Assembly (NCBI GenBank): GCA_036136335.1
Contig: JAYZQT010000032.1
Coordinates: forward strand, 1-64,000
Reading direction: 5' to 3'
DNA from: JAYZQT01 sp036136335
Lineage (GTDB): Bacteria; Pseudomonadota; Alphaproteobacteria; MPNO01; UBA830
DNA length: 64,000 bases
Positions within the stretch are counted from its first letter, which is position 1. Each line of letters begins with the position of its first letter. Positions 36,769 through 45,483 of this stretch are shown here, piece after piece. The notes below the pieces were generated by a model, which saw only the letters and a list, made by a program, of their open reading frames with translations, was not told the origin of the DNA and ran no database searches. The translations under genes were made by a program, and so were the position numbers.

Positions 36769-37805
36769 AAATTATGCAGACAATAGCCGGTGGTGACGTT
36801 GGCGGTGCGGAAGAGTTCTTCGTGCGCCTTACCCGTGCGTTCGCTGACAAGAACCTCTTTCAGCGTGTTGTCACACGCCCAAATCGGAGCCGTTATTCAA
36901 GGTTGGCGAGCGTTGGCGTTCAGTGTGTTGAGTTACCATTTGGTGGGCGGTTGGATTGGCGTACCGAGCGCCGACTAGCGACGCAGATTGAAGATTTTAA
37001 TCCAGATATTGTCTTGTCATGGATGAGTCGGGCGACCAACATCACGACAAAGGCTATTGCCCGAGCATCCGTCAAACCCGTATCGATCGGGCGGTTGGGG
37101 GGATATTACGACATAAAAAACTATCGGCGATGCGATCACCTGATCGGAAATACGCCGGACATTGTCAGATACTTAAGCGAATGTGGATGGCCACAGCACC
37201 GCATCCATTACGTCCCCAATTTTGTCGATACGGCCTCTGGAACGTTGACCGCAAGAGAGTCTCTAGGCCTACCAGTTTCAGCGCCTGTGGCGCTTGCTGC
37301 TGGTCGGTTGCACTCAAACAAGGGGTTTGACATTTTGCTTCGGGCTCTGGAAAGGGCAGACGGGATGTATCTGATTCTTGCTGGTGAGGGTGATTGCAGA
37401 CGAGGTCTGGAGGCTCTTGCCCGCAGGCTTGGCGTGACGGACCGTATTCGATTCCTCGGCTGGCGTGATGATATAGCCGATCTGATGGCTAGTGCTGATA
37501 TGCTTGTGTGTCCGTCACGGGTCGAACCGCTAGGTAATGTTCTGCTCGAAGCCTGGGCTTGCCGACTTCCTGTTGTAGCAGCCGCTTCACAAGGCCCTGC
37601 CTGGTTGGTTGAGGACGGGGTTGACGGCCTGCTGGTACCTGTTGAAGACGCGGAAGCGCTCGCGACAGCGATGCTACTTGTTGCGAGTGACAAAAATCTG
37701 GCGGCCAAACTGGCAGCAGCTGGCTGGAAGCGGTTCGAGACTGAATTCAATGAAGATGCGGTCGTTGCGAGGTTTGTGGAAATGTTCGAAGTGGTCCTGC
37801 GCTGA
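36765..37805 (+). CDS. Glycosyltransferase family 4
   Basis: A 346-residue GT-B enzyme from the ATG in the ATGA overlap; the open frame extends 16 codons upstream without family sequence. The donor-binding C-terminal half is clear: AAGRLHSNKGFDILLRAL, then CPSRVEPLGNVLLEAWA with the conserved glutamates, and GVDGLLVPVEDAEALA. The N-terminus has the glycine loop GGDVGGAEEFF. It ends one base into the asnB-like gene (TGATG). Confidence 0.9.
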   Translation: MKIMQTIAGGDVGGAEEFFVRLTRAFADKNLFQRVVTRPNRSRYSRLASVGVQCVELPFGGRLDWRTERRLATQIEDFNPDIVLSWMSRATNITTKAIARASVKPVSIGRLGGYYDIKNYRRCDHLIGNTPDIVRYLSECGWPQHRIHYVPNFVDTASGTLTARESLGLPVSAPVALAAGRLHSNKGFDILLRALERADGMYLILAGEGDCRRGLEALARRLGVTDRIRFLGWRDDIADLMASADMLVCPSRVEPLGNVLLEAWACRLPVVAAASQGPAWLVEDGVDGLLVPVEDAEALATAMLLVASDKNLAAKLAAAGWKRFETEFNEDAVVARFVEMFEVVLR

Positions 37806-39562
37806 TGTGTGGCATTGCCGGCATAATGACCTATGACGACGTTGAGCCTGATCGCGAAAAACTGGTAGCGATGAAACTGGCCCTCGCGCACCGTGGTCCC
37901 GACGGAGAAGCTATTTGGCGTTCTGATAATATAGGTTTGGTTCACACCCGACTTGCAATCGTTGATTTGGAAACGGGAGACCAGCCGCTGTTTGGTCCGG
38001 CCGGAACCGTTCTGGTGGCTAACGGTGAAATCTACAATCATGTGGAACTCCGGGCCGAGACACCGCACACAGAATACCAAACACATTCAGATTGTGAGCC
38101 TGTGCTTCACTACTACAGCAATCACGGACTGGACTTCTGTGAATGGTTGCGTGGAATGTATGCGTTGGCAATTTTCGATCCGAGGGAGCGACGGTTGATC
38201 ATTTCGCGTGATCCGTTCGGGATCAAACCCCTATATTATGTTCAATCGGAGGAGGGATTTGCTTTTGCATCAGAACCGCAGGCTCTGCTTGCAGCCGGGT
38301 TTGGCAGTCGATCTCCAGAGGAGAGACGGGTTGAGGAACTACTTCACCTACAGTTCACCACGGGTGCGGAAACAATCTATACCGGGATCAAACGTCTTCT
38401 GCCGGGCGAGACGATTGTCATTTCCGGAGGGAGGATTGTAGATCGACGGCGGCAGGCTTCTTTGCCCGGCGGCGGACCAATAAAAACGGCGACAGTAAAC
38501 GCGCTTGATCGACTGGAAGCCGTATTGCTTGATAGTGTAGATGTACACCAGCGTTCCGACGTTCCTTATGCGATGTTTCTGTCGGGTGGGGTCGACTCCG
38601 CAGTTGTTCTGGCGTTAATGGCGCGGCTCAACGAGCGGCCAGTCACAGCCTACACTGCCGGGTTTCCTGGGACTGGGGTTGCAGACGAGCGAAATCATGC
38701 AGGTAGTATTGCTCAAGCTCTCGGTGCCCGCCACATCGAGATAACGTTTGATGAGAAGGATTTCTGGACCTTGCTACCACCTATCGTGGGTGCGATGGAT
38801 GAACCCGTAGCCGATTACGCGATTTTGCCGACCTGGAAACTGGCGCGAACGGCGGCTAGGGATCACAAGGTGATCCTGTCTGGAGAGGGAGGTGATGAAA
38901 TGTTTGGCGGTTACGGCCGTTACCGGAAGCTAATGCGCCCTGTTTGGCTAGGTGGTCGCAGTATGCGACTGCGCGGAAGATTGGACGGTTTAGGTATTCT
39001 CAGGGATCAGGATACTGCGTGGCGCGATGGAATCGTTGTCAGCGAGACTGCGGAGGCGCAGCACGACAGAACGCGACTGCAGGTTGCTCAGGCTGTAGAC
39101 TGCATGGATTGGCTGCCCAATGACCTTCTCACCAAGCTCGATCGATGTTTAATGGCGCACGGGGTGGAGGGCAGAACACCTTTTCTTGACCCCGCGGTTG
39201 CAAACCTCGCGTTTAGATTGCCCGATTCTATGAAAGTGCGGAGAGGTCACGGAAAATGGATTCTGCGCACTTGGTTGGACCGCGCAGTTCCAAACGCAAA
39301 GGCATTCGACCGAAAGAAGGGCTTTACTGTCCCGGTAGGGGAGTGGATTTCCCGAAGAGGTGCACTTATTGGAGGCCTTGTGGCCCGGCAGCCCGGTATC
39401 GCAGAAAGGTGTGATCCAGCAGCGGTGGAGGCCTTGTTCAGCGCGACTGGAAAACGAGAGAGTTTTGCGGCGTGGACGCTCTTATTCTTCGCGCTGTGGC
39501 ATCAGCATCATATTCTCGGGAATTCTGCGGAAGGAGACGCCTTTGAAGCACTCGCGCTATAG
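37805..39562 (+). CDS. asnB: Asparagine synthase (glutamine-hydrolysing) family protein
   Basis: A 585-residue class II amidotransferase. The N-terminal glutaminase begins MCGIAGI with the catalytic Cys2. The synthetase half has the PP-loop SGGVDSA near residue 260 and the later EGGDEMFGGYGRY. Length is near that of AsnB. Its start is coupled to a glycosyltransferase stop (TGATG), and it overlaps the Sel1 gene. Inside polysaccharide loci such proteins often amidate sugar carboxylates instead of aspartate; that role here is inference from context. Confidence 0.9.
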   Translation: MCGIAGIMTYDDVEPDREKLVAMKLALAHRGPDGEAIWRSDNIGLVHTRLAIVDLETGDQPLFGPAGTVLVANGEIYNHVELRAETPHTEYQTHSDCEPVLHYYSNHGLDFCEWLRGMYALAIFDPRERRLIISRDPFGIKPLYYVQSEEGFAFASEPQALLAAGFGSRSPEERRVEELLHLQFTTGAETIYTGIKRLLPGETIVISGGRIVDRRRQASLPGGGPIKTATVNALDRLEAVLLDSVDVHQRSDVPYAMFLSGGVDSAVVLALMARLNERPVTAYTAGFPGTGVADERNHAGSIAQALGARHIEITFDEKDFWTLLPPIVGAMDEPVADYAILPTWKLARTAARDHKVILSGEGGDEMFGGYGRYRKLMRPVWLGGRSMRLRGRLDGLGILRDQDTAWRDGIVVSETAEAQHDRTRLQVAQAVDCMDWLPNDLLTKLDRCLMAHGVEGRTPFLDPAVANLAFRLPDSMKVRRGHGKWILRTWLDRAVPNAKAFDRKKGFTVPVGEWISRRGALIGGLVARQPGIAERCDPAAVEALFSATGKRESFAAWTLLFFALWHQHHILGNSAEGDAFEALAL

Positions 39563-40319
39563 TGGCTCCAGATTCATACGGTCCCCGGAGATCTATCTAG
39601 CCTCCAATTTTGACCATGGTTCTCCGGGTTTAGTGAGGCGGTTTTTTATCGCAATTTTTCTGTTTCTCTGTCTTTATCCAGTGTGGAATATAGGTAAAAC
39701 AGTTGCGCAGCCCAGCAGTTACGCGGGTGCTATGCGCTGGTATGAAATAGAGGCCTTAAAAGGCTCAGCCAGTGCACAATACCTTCTCGGCATGCTTTAT
39801 GCGGAGGGGGGTGGGTCAAGGAAAAAGGATCCGTCGGCTGCCTTGGGATGGTTTGCAAAGGCCGCTCGACAGGGGCATGCCGCCGCCCAGTTCAGGGTGG
39901 GAGTTGCTTACCAGTTTGGTAGGACCGTCATCCCGGATATTGCACAAGCTTTTATCTGGTACCAGCGCGCCGCACGGCAAGGCATCGTCGAGGCGCAGCA
40001 TAATCTCGCCCACATGCTTGAAAATGGTCCAGTGACAGACCAGAACGTGGGCAAGGCCGTCCGCTGGTATGCCAAGGCCGCGGGGAGGGGTTTCGGGCCT
40101 TCGCAGCTGGCACTAGGAAATTTATATCTGAGAGGTAACGGGTTGAAGAAAGATTTTGTAGAAGCCTGGGCGTGGTTTCGTGCTGCGGAATTCCGAGGAA
40201 TAAACGGCGCTTCTGAGGCTATGGAATTTACCGCTAAAAACATGAAGCCAGATCAATTACGTCGCGCGAAAACCCTGTCCCTACCTCGTATACAAAACAT
40301 GTCTTCACCTGCCAGATAG
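39543..40319 (+). CDS. Sel1-repeat protein, membrane-anchored or exported
   Basis: About 258 residues from a TTG at 39543 that has AAGGAGA five bases before it, inside the end of the asnB gene (20-base overlap). A GTG near 39634, directly before the hydrophobic segment RRFFIAIFLFLCLYPVW, is the alternative start. Four to five Sel1-type repeats follow (for example SAQYLLGMLYAEGGG, AAQFRVGVAYQFG, EAQHNLAHMLENG, PSQLALGNLYLRGNG). Such solenoid proteins assist polysaccharide synthesis or envelope regulation (AlgK, ExoR). Being last in the glycan operon, it probably serves that system. Confidence 0.83.
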   Translation: MKHSRYSGSRFIRSPEIYLASNFDHGSPGLVRRFFIAIFLFLCLYPVWNIGKTVAQPSSYAGAMRWYEIEALKGSASAQYLLGMLYAEGGGSRKKDPSAALGWFAKAARQGHAAAQFRVGVAYQFGRTVIPDIAQAFIWYQRAARQGIVEAQHNLAHMLENGPVTDQNVGKAVRWYAKAAGRGFGPSQLALGNLYLRGNGLKKDFVEAWAWFRAAEFRGINGASEAMEFTAKNMKPDQLRRAKTLSLPRIQNMSSPAR

Positions 40320-40383
40320 CCGCAGGTGGCTCAATTTCATGCCTGCAAACTGAAACAAGGTAGGATCAGGAGAGTAAATGTTG

Positions 40384-41175
40384 TCACCACGCTGTCCATC
40401 CACCGTCAATGATAATACTGGTGCCTGTAATTAGGCCTGAGGCCGGCGATGCCAAAAAAACAACCGCCCCCATAATGTCTTCAGGATTGCCGAGTTTTCC
40501 CATTGGAATACGATTAAGGGTATCTCGCCTGAATGCTTCGTCTTCAAAGGACGGGGTGGTCATCTCTGTCAGAATAAAGGTTGGGCTGATAGAGTTTACC
40601 CTGATCTTGTGGTGTGCAAGCTCAACTCCCATGGCCTTCGTCAAGCCCTCTATTGCATGTTTTGATGTGCAGTAAATAGTCCTGCCCGGCAAACCCACGT
40701 GCCCCATCTGAGATGACATATGAATGATTGAACCCCCGGCACCCTGCTCAATCATTTTCCGGGCCACCGTTTGCGCAACAAACACCGCAGACTTTACGTT
40801 TAGGCCCATTATCAGGTCGTAATTTTCTTCTGAGACCTCAACAAAGGGCTCCGGGGCATTCGTGCCCGCATTGTTAACGAGAATATCGATGTGTTGGAGG
40901 CCACCTATCTTCTCACCGACGGCCGATAGGTCAGTGACGTCGCACACCAGAGGGTGGGCGGCCCCACCATTGGAACCTATTTCGCCTGCGACCTCCTCAA
41001 GTGTATCCTTTGTTCGGCTGACCAAAACCACCTCCGCACCCGCACCTGCGAGTGCAAAAGCGCAGGCACGGCCTAAACCACGACTGGCACCAGTAACAAC
41101 GGCCGTCTTGCCACTCAGTCCCATTTCCGGGGTGGAGAGGTGTTCCTGGGCGAAAATGTTTTCTCTCATTTTCAT
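40384..41175 (-). CDS. Short-chain dehydrogenase/reductase
   Basis: A 263-residue SDR with the cofactor loop TGASRGLGRA (near residues 28-37), NNAGTNAP near residue 109, and the catalytic SSQMGHVGLPGRTIYCTSK block (Ser, Tyr, Lys). It resembles gluconate 5-dehydrogenase and sulfopropanediol-type SDRs. It is divergent from the cyclase/HisD-like operon, and two palindromes lie in the gap, so joint control is likely. Substrate unknown. Confidence 0.9.
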   Translation of the reverse strand: MKMRENIFAQEHLSTPEMGLSGKTAVVTGASRGLGRACAFALAGAGAEVVLVSRTKDTLEEVAGEIGSNGGAAHPLVCDVTDLSAVGEKIGGLQHIDILVNNAGTNAPEPFVEVSEENYDLIMGLNVKSAVFVAQTVARKMIEQGAGGSIIHMSSQMGHVGLPGRTIYCTSKHAIEGLTKAMGVELAHHKIRVNSISPTFILTEMTTPSFEDEAFRRDTLNRIPMGKLGNPEDIMGAVVFLASPASGLITGTSIIIDGGWTAW

Positions 41176-41191
41176 CTCCCTTTCTGTTCTG

Positions 41192-41205
41192 GTCCTTTAT
41201 AGGAC
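41192..41205. promoter_or_regulatory. Inverted repeat, possible operator
   Basis: GTCCT-TTAT-AGGAC is a perfect five-base-arm inverted repeat, 17 bases before the SDR start in the divergent gap. Its position close to the start suits a repressor site. The regulator is unknown. Confidence 0.35.
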
Positions 41206-41231
41206 ACATGACCTGTTGGTGGTCGCTATCT

Positions 41232-41245
41232 AATGTGATCGCATT
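41232..41245. promoter_or_regulatory. Second inverted repeat in the divergent gap
   Basis: AATGTGATCGCATT is palindromic apart from one base pair (AATG-N-GATC-N-CATT). It lies 27 bases from the first inverted repeat, between the SDR and cyclase genes, and may be an operator or activator site for the operon on either side. Confidence 0.35.
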
Positions 41246-41337
41246 AAAAATATAAATACAACTCACCGATTTGAGCTGTGTAGGTTCTACGGTAATCTGC
41301 TCTCATCCCAATACTCAAGCGACAGGATACATTATCT

Positions 41338-42303
41338 ATGGTTCATAAAAATACCGAAGGAAAACTAGACATGGAAATTCTCCGCGATACCGCGGAGAAG
41401 TGTAAAAACTGGGGAAAATGGGGACCGGAGGATGAGGCAGGAACCCTAAATTATATTACTCCTGAGGACATCATCGCTGCCGCAGGCCTAATCAAGAAGG
41501 GCAAGACGTTCTCACTTGGCCTTAACTTTGACAATCAGGGCCCGCAATCCGGGCTTTGGGGAAACCGTTTTAACCCAATCCATACAATGCTTGCTACCGG
41601 CACGGACGCCGTAGCTGGAAACCAGGATGAGGGTGGCATACGGTATGCGGATGACATGGTCTCTTTGCCGTTGCAGTGTGGCACCCAGTGGGATGCCCTT
41701 GGCCATATCTTTTACGACGAGAAAATGTGGAATGGGTATGATGCTGCACTCGTTGATTCAAATGGCGCACAGAAGAACGGCATCGAAAAGGTTAAGGATC
41801 GCATGGTGGGCCGCGGGGTTCTTCTCGATGTTGCAAAACACACGGGCGTGGAAGCGCTGGGGGAGGGCGACGCAATATCCTGCACCGACCTCGATGCCTG
41901 CGCCGAGGCTCAGGGCGTGCAAATCAAACGTGGCGATTTTCTTCTCGTGCGCACTGGGATGATGGAACAACGCCTGCGCGATGGCTGGGGTGGTTATGCG
42001 GGCGGCGACGCACCAGGCCTGTCGTTTGATACCGCCGAATGGCTTCACCAGAAAGAAGTCGCAGCGATCTGTTGTGACACATGGGGATGCGAAGTTCGGC
42101 CGAACGAAACCAGTGAAGCTCAGCAACCATGGCATTGGGTAGTAATTCCCATGATAGGCATCACCATGGGTGAAATTTTTGTAATGGGGGATCTTTCGGA
42201 CGATTGCGAAGCGGATGGCGTTTGGGAATTTTTCTTTTGTGCGCCACCGCTTCCCGTAACCGGCGGAGTTGGCTCTCCCATTAATCCAATCGCAATCAAA
42301 TAG
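41338..42303 (+). CDS. Cyclase-family hydrolase with altered metal motif
   Basis: A 321-residue protein of the cyclase/kynurenine formamidase superfamily (PF04199). The canonical metal-binding HxGTHxDxPxH appears here as LQCGTQWDALGHIFYD, so two of the usual histidines are replaced. This variant occurs in a long-chain branch of the family. An in-frame ATG at 41371 with AAGGA nine bases before it is an alternative start. Family members hydrolyse cyclic or formyl amides and lactones. It leads a five-gene operon with HisD-like, cupin, MFS and monooxygenase genes. Confidence 0.87.
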   Translation: MVHKNTEGKLDMEILRDTAEKCKNWGKWGPEDEAGTLNYITPEDIIAAAGLIKKGKTFSLGLNFDNQGPQSGLWGNRFNPIHTMLATGTDAVAGNQDEGGIRYADDMVSLPLQCGTQWDALGHIFYDEKMWNGYDAALVDSNGAQKNGIEKVKDRMVGRGVLLDVAKHTGVEALGEGDAISCTDLDACAEAQGVQIKRGDFLLVRTGMMEQRLRDGWGGYAGGDAPGLSFDTAEWLHQKEVAAICCDTWGCEVRPNETSEAQQPWHWVVIPMIGITMGEIFVMGDLSDDCEADGVWEFFFCAPPLPVTGGVGSPINPIAIK

Positions 42304-42312
42304 AGGACTAAC

Positions 42313-43617
42313 ATGGCGAGGTACCTAAAGAAACGCGTTGGGGAGGCGGAAAGCCAAGAATACGAATTTAGGGTAAGGAAGACCGTTGAGGATATACTGT
42401 TCGAGATTGAATCTCGCGGAGACAGTGCCGTGCGCAAACTTTCCGAGAAATTTGACAGCTGGTCACCTGTCAGATTTCGCTTGTCAGATAAAGAGATTGG
42501 TGAACTTGTAGCGAGCGTCGATAATGAAACGATTGACGACATCAAGTTTGCCCAGAAACAGGTTCGGAATTTTGCTCAGGTCCAGCGTGACGCCATTAAA
42601 GATGTCGAGATTGAAACGCTGCCTGGAGTGACGCTCGGACATCGCAACATTCCCGTTAATTCTGTCGGGTGCTATGTGCCGGGTGGGCGTTATCCGATGG
42701 TTGCCTCGGCACATATGAGTGTAGTGACGGCTAAGGTGGCCGGTGTCAGCCGGGTAGTAGCGTGTACGCCGCCGACAAACGGAAAGCCTCACGCGGAAAC
42801 GGTCGCGGCTATGTATTTGGGTGGTGCAGATGAAATCTATCTTCTCGGCGGTGTTCAGGCGGTTGGTGCGATGGCCCTCGGCACGGAAACGATAGCATCG
42901 GTCGATATGCTGGTAGGTCCGGGAAATGCGTTTGTGGCCGAAGCAAAACGGCAGCTCTATGGTCGGGTCGGTATCGATCTTTTCGCTGGGCCGACTGAAA
43001 TACTTGTGATAGCGGACGATACGTCGGACGTAGAAATCATAGCGACCGACCTTTTGGGGCAGGCGGAGCATGGGCCAACCTCTCCGGCGATCCTAATCAC
43101 GACATCGGAAATTATGGCGAACAGCCTCCAGGGTGAAATCGACGCTCAGCTTTCTCGCCTGCCGACCGCCGAAGTGGCCGGAGATGCATGGCGTGACTAC
43201 GGTGAAATAATTCTGGTCGATGACCTGCAGGAAGCAGTTGTTGAGGCAGACAGGATGGCTGCGGAACACGTGGAGGTATTGACCAAAAACCCGCGGTATT
43301 TCCTCGACAACATGACTAATTACGGGGCGCTGTTTCTGGGCCCGGAAACAAACGTTTCCTATGGCGACAAAGTGATTGGCACCAACCATACCCTCCCGAC
43401 GAAAGGCGCGGCGCGTTACACTGGAGGTCTTTGGGTGGGAAAATTTCTTAAAACCTGCACCTTTCAAGAATGTACCGAGGAGGCGAGTGTCGTAGTCGGT
43501 GATTACTGTTCCAGACTGTGTGCAATTGAAAAATTTTGGGGCCATAAGGAGCAGGCAGACTTGAGGCTTCGGCGCTACGGGGGGAGAAATGCAGGCCTCG
43601 CTGCAGAAGTTACGTAA
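42313..43617 (+). CDS. HisD-family dehydrogenase, HpsN-like
   Basis: A 434-residue zinc/NAD dehydrogenase of the histidinol dehydrogenase fold. Zinc and catalytic positions are kept: GQAEHGPTSP (Gln, His), AAEHVEV (Glu-His) and GTNHTLPT. No other histidine gene is nearby, and segments such as NIPVNSVGCYVPGGRYPMVA resemble, from memory, HpsN, the dihydroxypropanesulfonate 3-dehydrogenase. It probably oxidises an alcohol to an acid through an aldehyde. GAGGA lies six bases before the start, and the gene follows the cyclase by 9 bases. A sulfonate substrate is not proven. Confidence 0.87.
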   Translation: MARYLKKRVGEAESQEYEFRVRKTVEDILFEIESRGDSAVRKLSEKFDSWSPVRFRLSDKEIGELVASVDNETIDDIKFAQKQVRNFAQVQRDAIKDVEIETLPGVTLGHRNIPVNSVGCYVPGGRYPMVASAHMSVVTAKVAGVSRVVACTPPTNGKPHAETVAAMYLGGADEIYLLGGVQAVGAMALGTETIASVDMLVGPGNAFVAEAKRQLYGRVGIDLFAGPTEILVIADDTSDVEIIATDLLGQAEHGPTSPAILITTSEIMANSLQGEIDAQLSRLPTAEVAGDAWRDYGEIILVDDLQEAVVEADRMAAEHVEVLTKNPRYFLDNMTNYGALFLGPETNVSYGDKVIGTNHTLPTKGAARYTGGLWVGKFLKTCTFQECTEEASVVVGDYCSRLCAIEKFWGHKEQADLRLRRYGGRNAGLAAEVT

Positions 43618-43641
43618 TTTAATAATTAACAGGAGAAAACG

Positions 43642-44172
43642 ATGGCAGATGTCGTGGTAAGCATGGATGAAATGCGTCAACGTTACGCTAGGTTCAGTGA
43701 TCTGACGCCGTCGAAACAGGCATTTATCGATACGCGGCTTCCCGAGCACAAGAGGGATATTTTCAACGTCATAGGCGCGGGTGTGACTGAAGATTCAAAT
43801 CTCAAACCCGCTATAGCCGCTGTTGAAGGTTTCAATGTGACTTATGTGGGGGCAGACCCTGGCAAAGGCGCGGCGTTACACGCACACACGACCGTTGAAG
43901 TGTTTTATGCGATGTCCGGTCGCTGGGCAGTATTCTGGGGCGAGGAAGGCGAAAACGAACTCGAGCTCGATACCTTTGACATGGTCTCGGTTCCGGTTGG
44001 AGTAATGCGCGGTTTCCGTAACATCGGCAAAGAACCTGCTCACCTGATGGCAATCCTTGGAGGTAAGGATGCCGGCAAAGTGGATTGGGCCAGATCGGTG
44101 TTGGACCGCGCTGAGGAAACCGGTTTAAGCCTCAACTCGGCCGGAAACATTGTCGAGTTAGTCGATAAATAA
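43642..44172 (+). CDS. Cupin-domain protein
   Basis: A 176-residue single-cupin protein with the first cupin motif GKGAALHAHTTVEVFYAMSG (HxH and Glu as metal ligands) and a second motif around VPVGVMRGFRNIG. AGGAGA precedes the start. It may be a small dioxygenase, isomerase or metal-binding accessory. It lies mid-operon between the HisD-like and MFS genes. Confidence 0.88.
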   Translation: MADVVVSMDEMRQRYARFSDLTPSKQAFIDTRLPEHKRDIFNVIGAGVTEDSNLKPAIAAVEGFNVTYVGADPGKGAALHAHTTVEVFYAMSGRWAVFWGEEGENELELDTFDMVSVPVGVMRGFRNIGKEPAHLMAILGGKDAGKVDWARSVLDRAEETGLSLNSAGNIVELVDK

Positions 44173-44196
44173 TTTACCTCTGATCAAGACGGTCTT

Positions 44197-45438
44197 TTGG
44201 GCTTTAACCTTGGAATGTTTGGTGGTGTAGGTCGCGCGCTATCGAGCCCACACTATCGGCTTTATGCGAGTGGGCATATTGCGAATACCTTCGGCTGGTG
44301 GGGAAATCGGCTGGGAGTAGGCTGGTTGACCTGGGAACTCTCGGGCTCCGCAGGGCTCTTGGGTGTGGTTGCGTTTGCCGGGATGATCCCGGTTACGATG
44401 GTCGCGCCGTTTGGTGGAGTTCTGGCAGACAGGTGCGGGCATAGGCGCGTTGCGATATTTGCAGGCGCATTGGGTGGGACAATTACATTAGCGCTGGCCC
44501 TGTCATCTCTATGTGGCCTCATTAACATACCCATACTAATAGTCCTCAGTGTTTTTCAGGGCATCGTGTTTGGTGTGGAATTCCCGGCGCGCCAGGCACT
44601 TATTCCGCAGCTTTGCAAACCGGAAAACCTGGCAGCTGCGCTCGCATTCAATTCGACATCATTTCAAGTGGGTGCGTTTCTCGGTCCCGTCGTCGCGGGT
44701 TTACTCATTGCCTCCTATGGGGCAGGCGCATCAATATTTTTGTTTTCCCTCACCAATTACTGGATGGCATTTATGGTGTTTTTGATCCGGTTTCGGCCCT
44801 CTGAGCGTGAACAAAAAGAGTTTAAAGGCTTTTTGCGAGAGCTTGGTGAAGGATTCCGATATATCATCTCCACTCCCTCCCTGCGCCTATTATTCGCTGT
44901 ATCCTTTACTAGCGGTGTTTTACTCCGCCCTTACACTGAGTTGCTCGCGGGCTTTGCTGATGTTGTTTTTGGTGGTGGCCCTGCCGAACTAGCGGCTCTT
45001 GCCGCATCGGCCGGTCTGGGAGCTCTGGTCAGTGGGGTGTTTCTGGCCTTTCGTGGCAGAACGGAAGGACTGGTCTCTATTATGCTGACGGGCGGTATTA
45101 CCGGATCTATTGGGCTCACTTTGTTTGCGACCCAGACGTGGCTGCCCGCGGGCAGTTTTATTCTTGGGCTGGCATCAATGCTTTTGCTGGCGTGTCATGT
45201 TGGTTCTTATAGCTTGATCCAGAATTCTACTGACGGGAATTTGCGTGGGCGAGTGATCAGCTTCAGCGTATCCATTACAGTCGGCGGGCCAGCGTTGGGA
45301 GCATTGTTGATCGGGTGGTCGGCGGAAGTGGTTGGTCTTCAGTGGGCTGTAGCGGGAAGCGCATTAATGGCCTTGGTTGTCATTCTGGCGCTTTTACCGA
45401 CAATTTTGACGCAAAAGACCGTAATGGAAGCGGTTTAG
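44197..45438 (+). CDS. MFS transporter (EntS/MFS_3-type)
   Basis: About 413 residues with twelve hydrophobic helices and the MFS loop motif GGVLADRCGHRRVAI after TM2. The region PARQALIPQLCKPENLAAAL is typical of the EntS/MFS_3 group of exporters. The frame allows a TTG start at 44197 or an ATG at 44215; neither has a strong ribosome site. It lies in the operon between the cupin and FAD monooxygenase genes and likely moves their substrate or product. Confidence 0.88.
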   Translation: MGFNLGMFGGVGRALSSPHYRLYASGHIANTFGWWGNRLGVGWLTWELSGSAGLLGVVAFAGMIPVTMVAPFGGVLADRCGHRRVAIFAGALGGTITLALALSSLCGLINIPILIVLSVFQGIVFGVEFPARQALIPQLCKPENLAAALAFNSTSFQVGAFLGPVVAGLLIASYGAGASIFLFSLTNYWMAFMVFLIRFRPSEREQKEFKGFLRELGEGFRYIISTPSLRLLFAVSFTSGVLLRPYTELLAGFADVVFGGGPAELAALAASAGLGALVSGVFLAFRGRTEGLVSIMLTGGITGSIGLTLFATQTWLPAGSFILGLASMLLLACHVGSYSLIQNSTDGNLRGRVISFSVSITVGGPALGALLIGWSAEVVGLQWAVAGSALMALVVILALLPTILTQKTVMEAV

Positions 45439-45483
45439 TCAATCCTTGACGGCCTAGGCCCGAACCGCCAAATTCTGCCTAGA

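Noticed and set aside
37208..38086. 292-residue open frame on the minus strand
   Set aside because: It lies antisense to a glycosyltransferase and asnB, is Ser/Ala/Arg-rich and has no family features.
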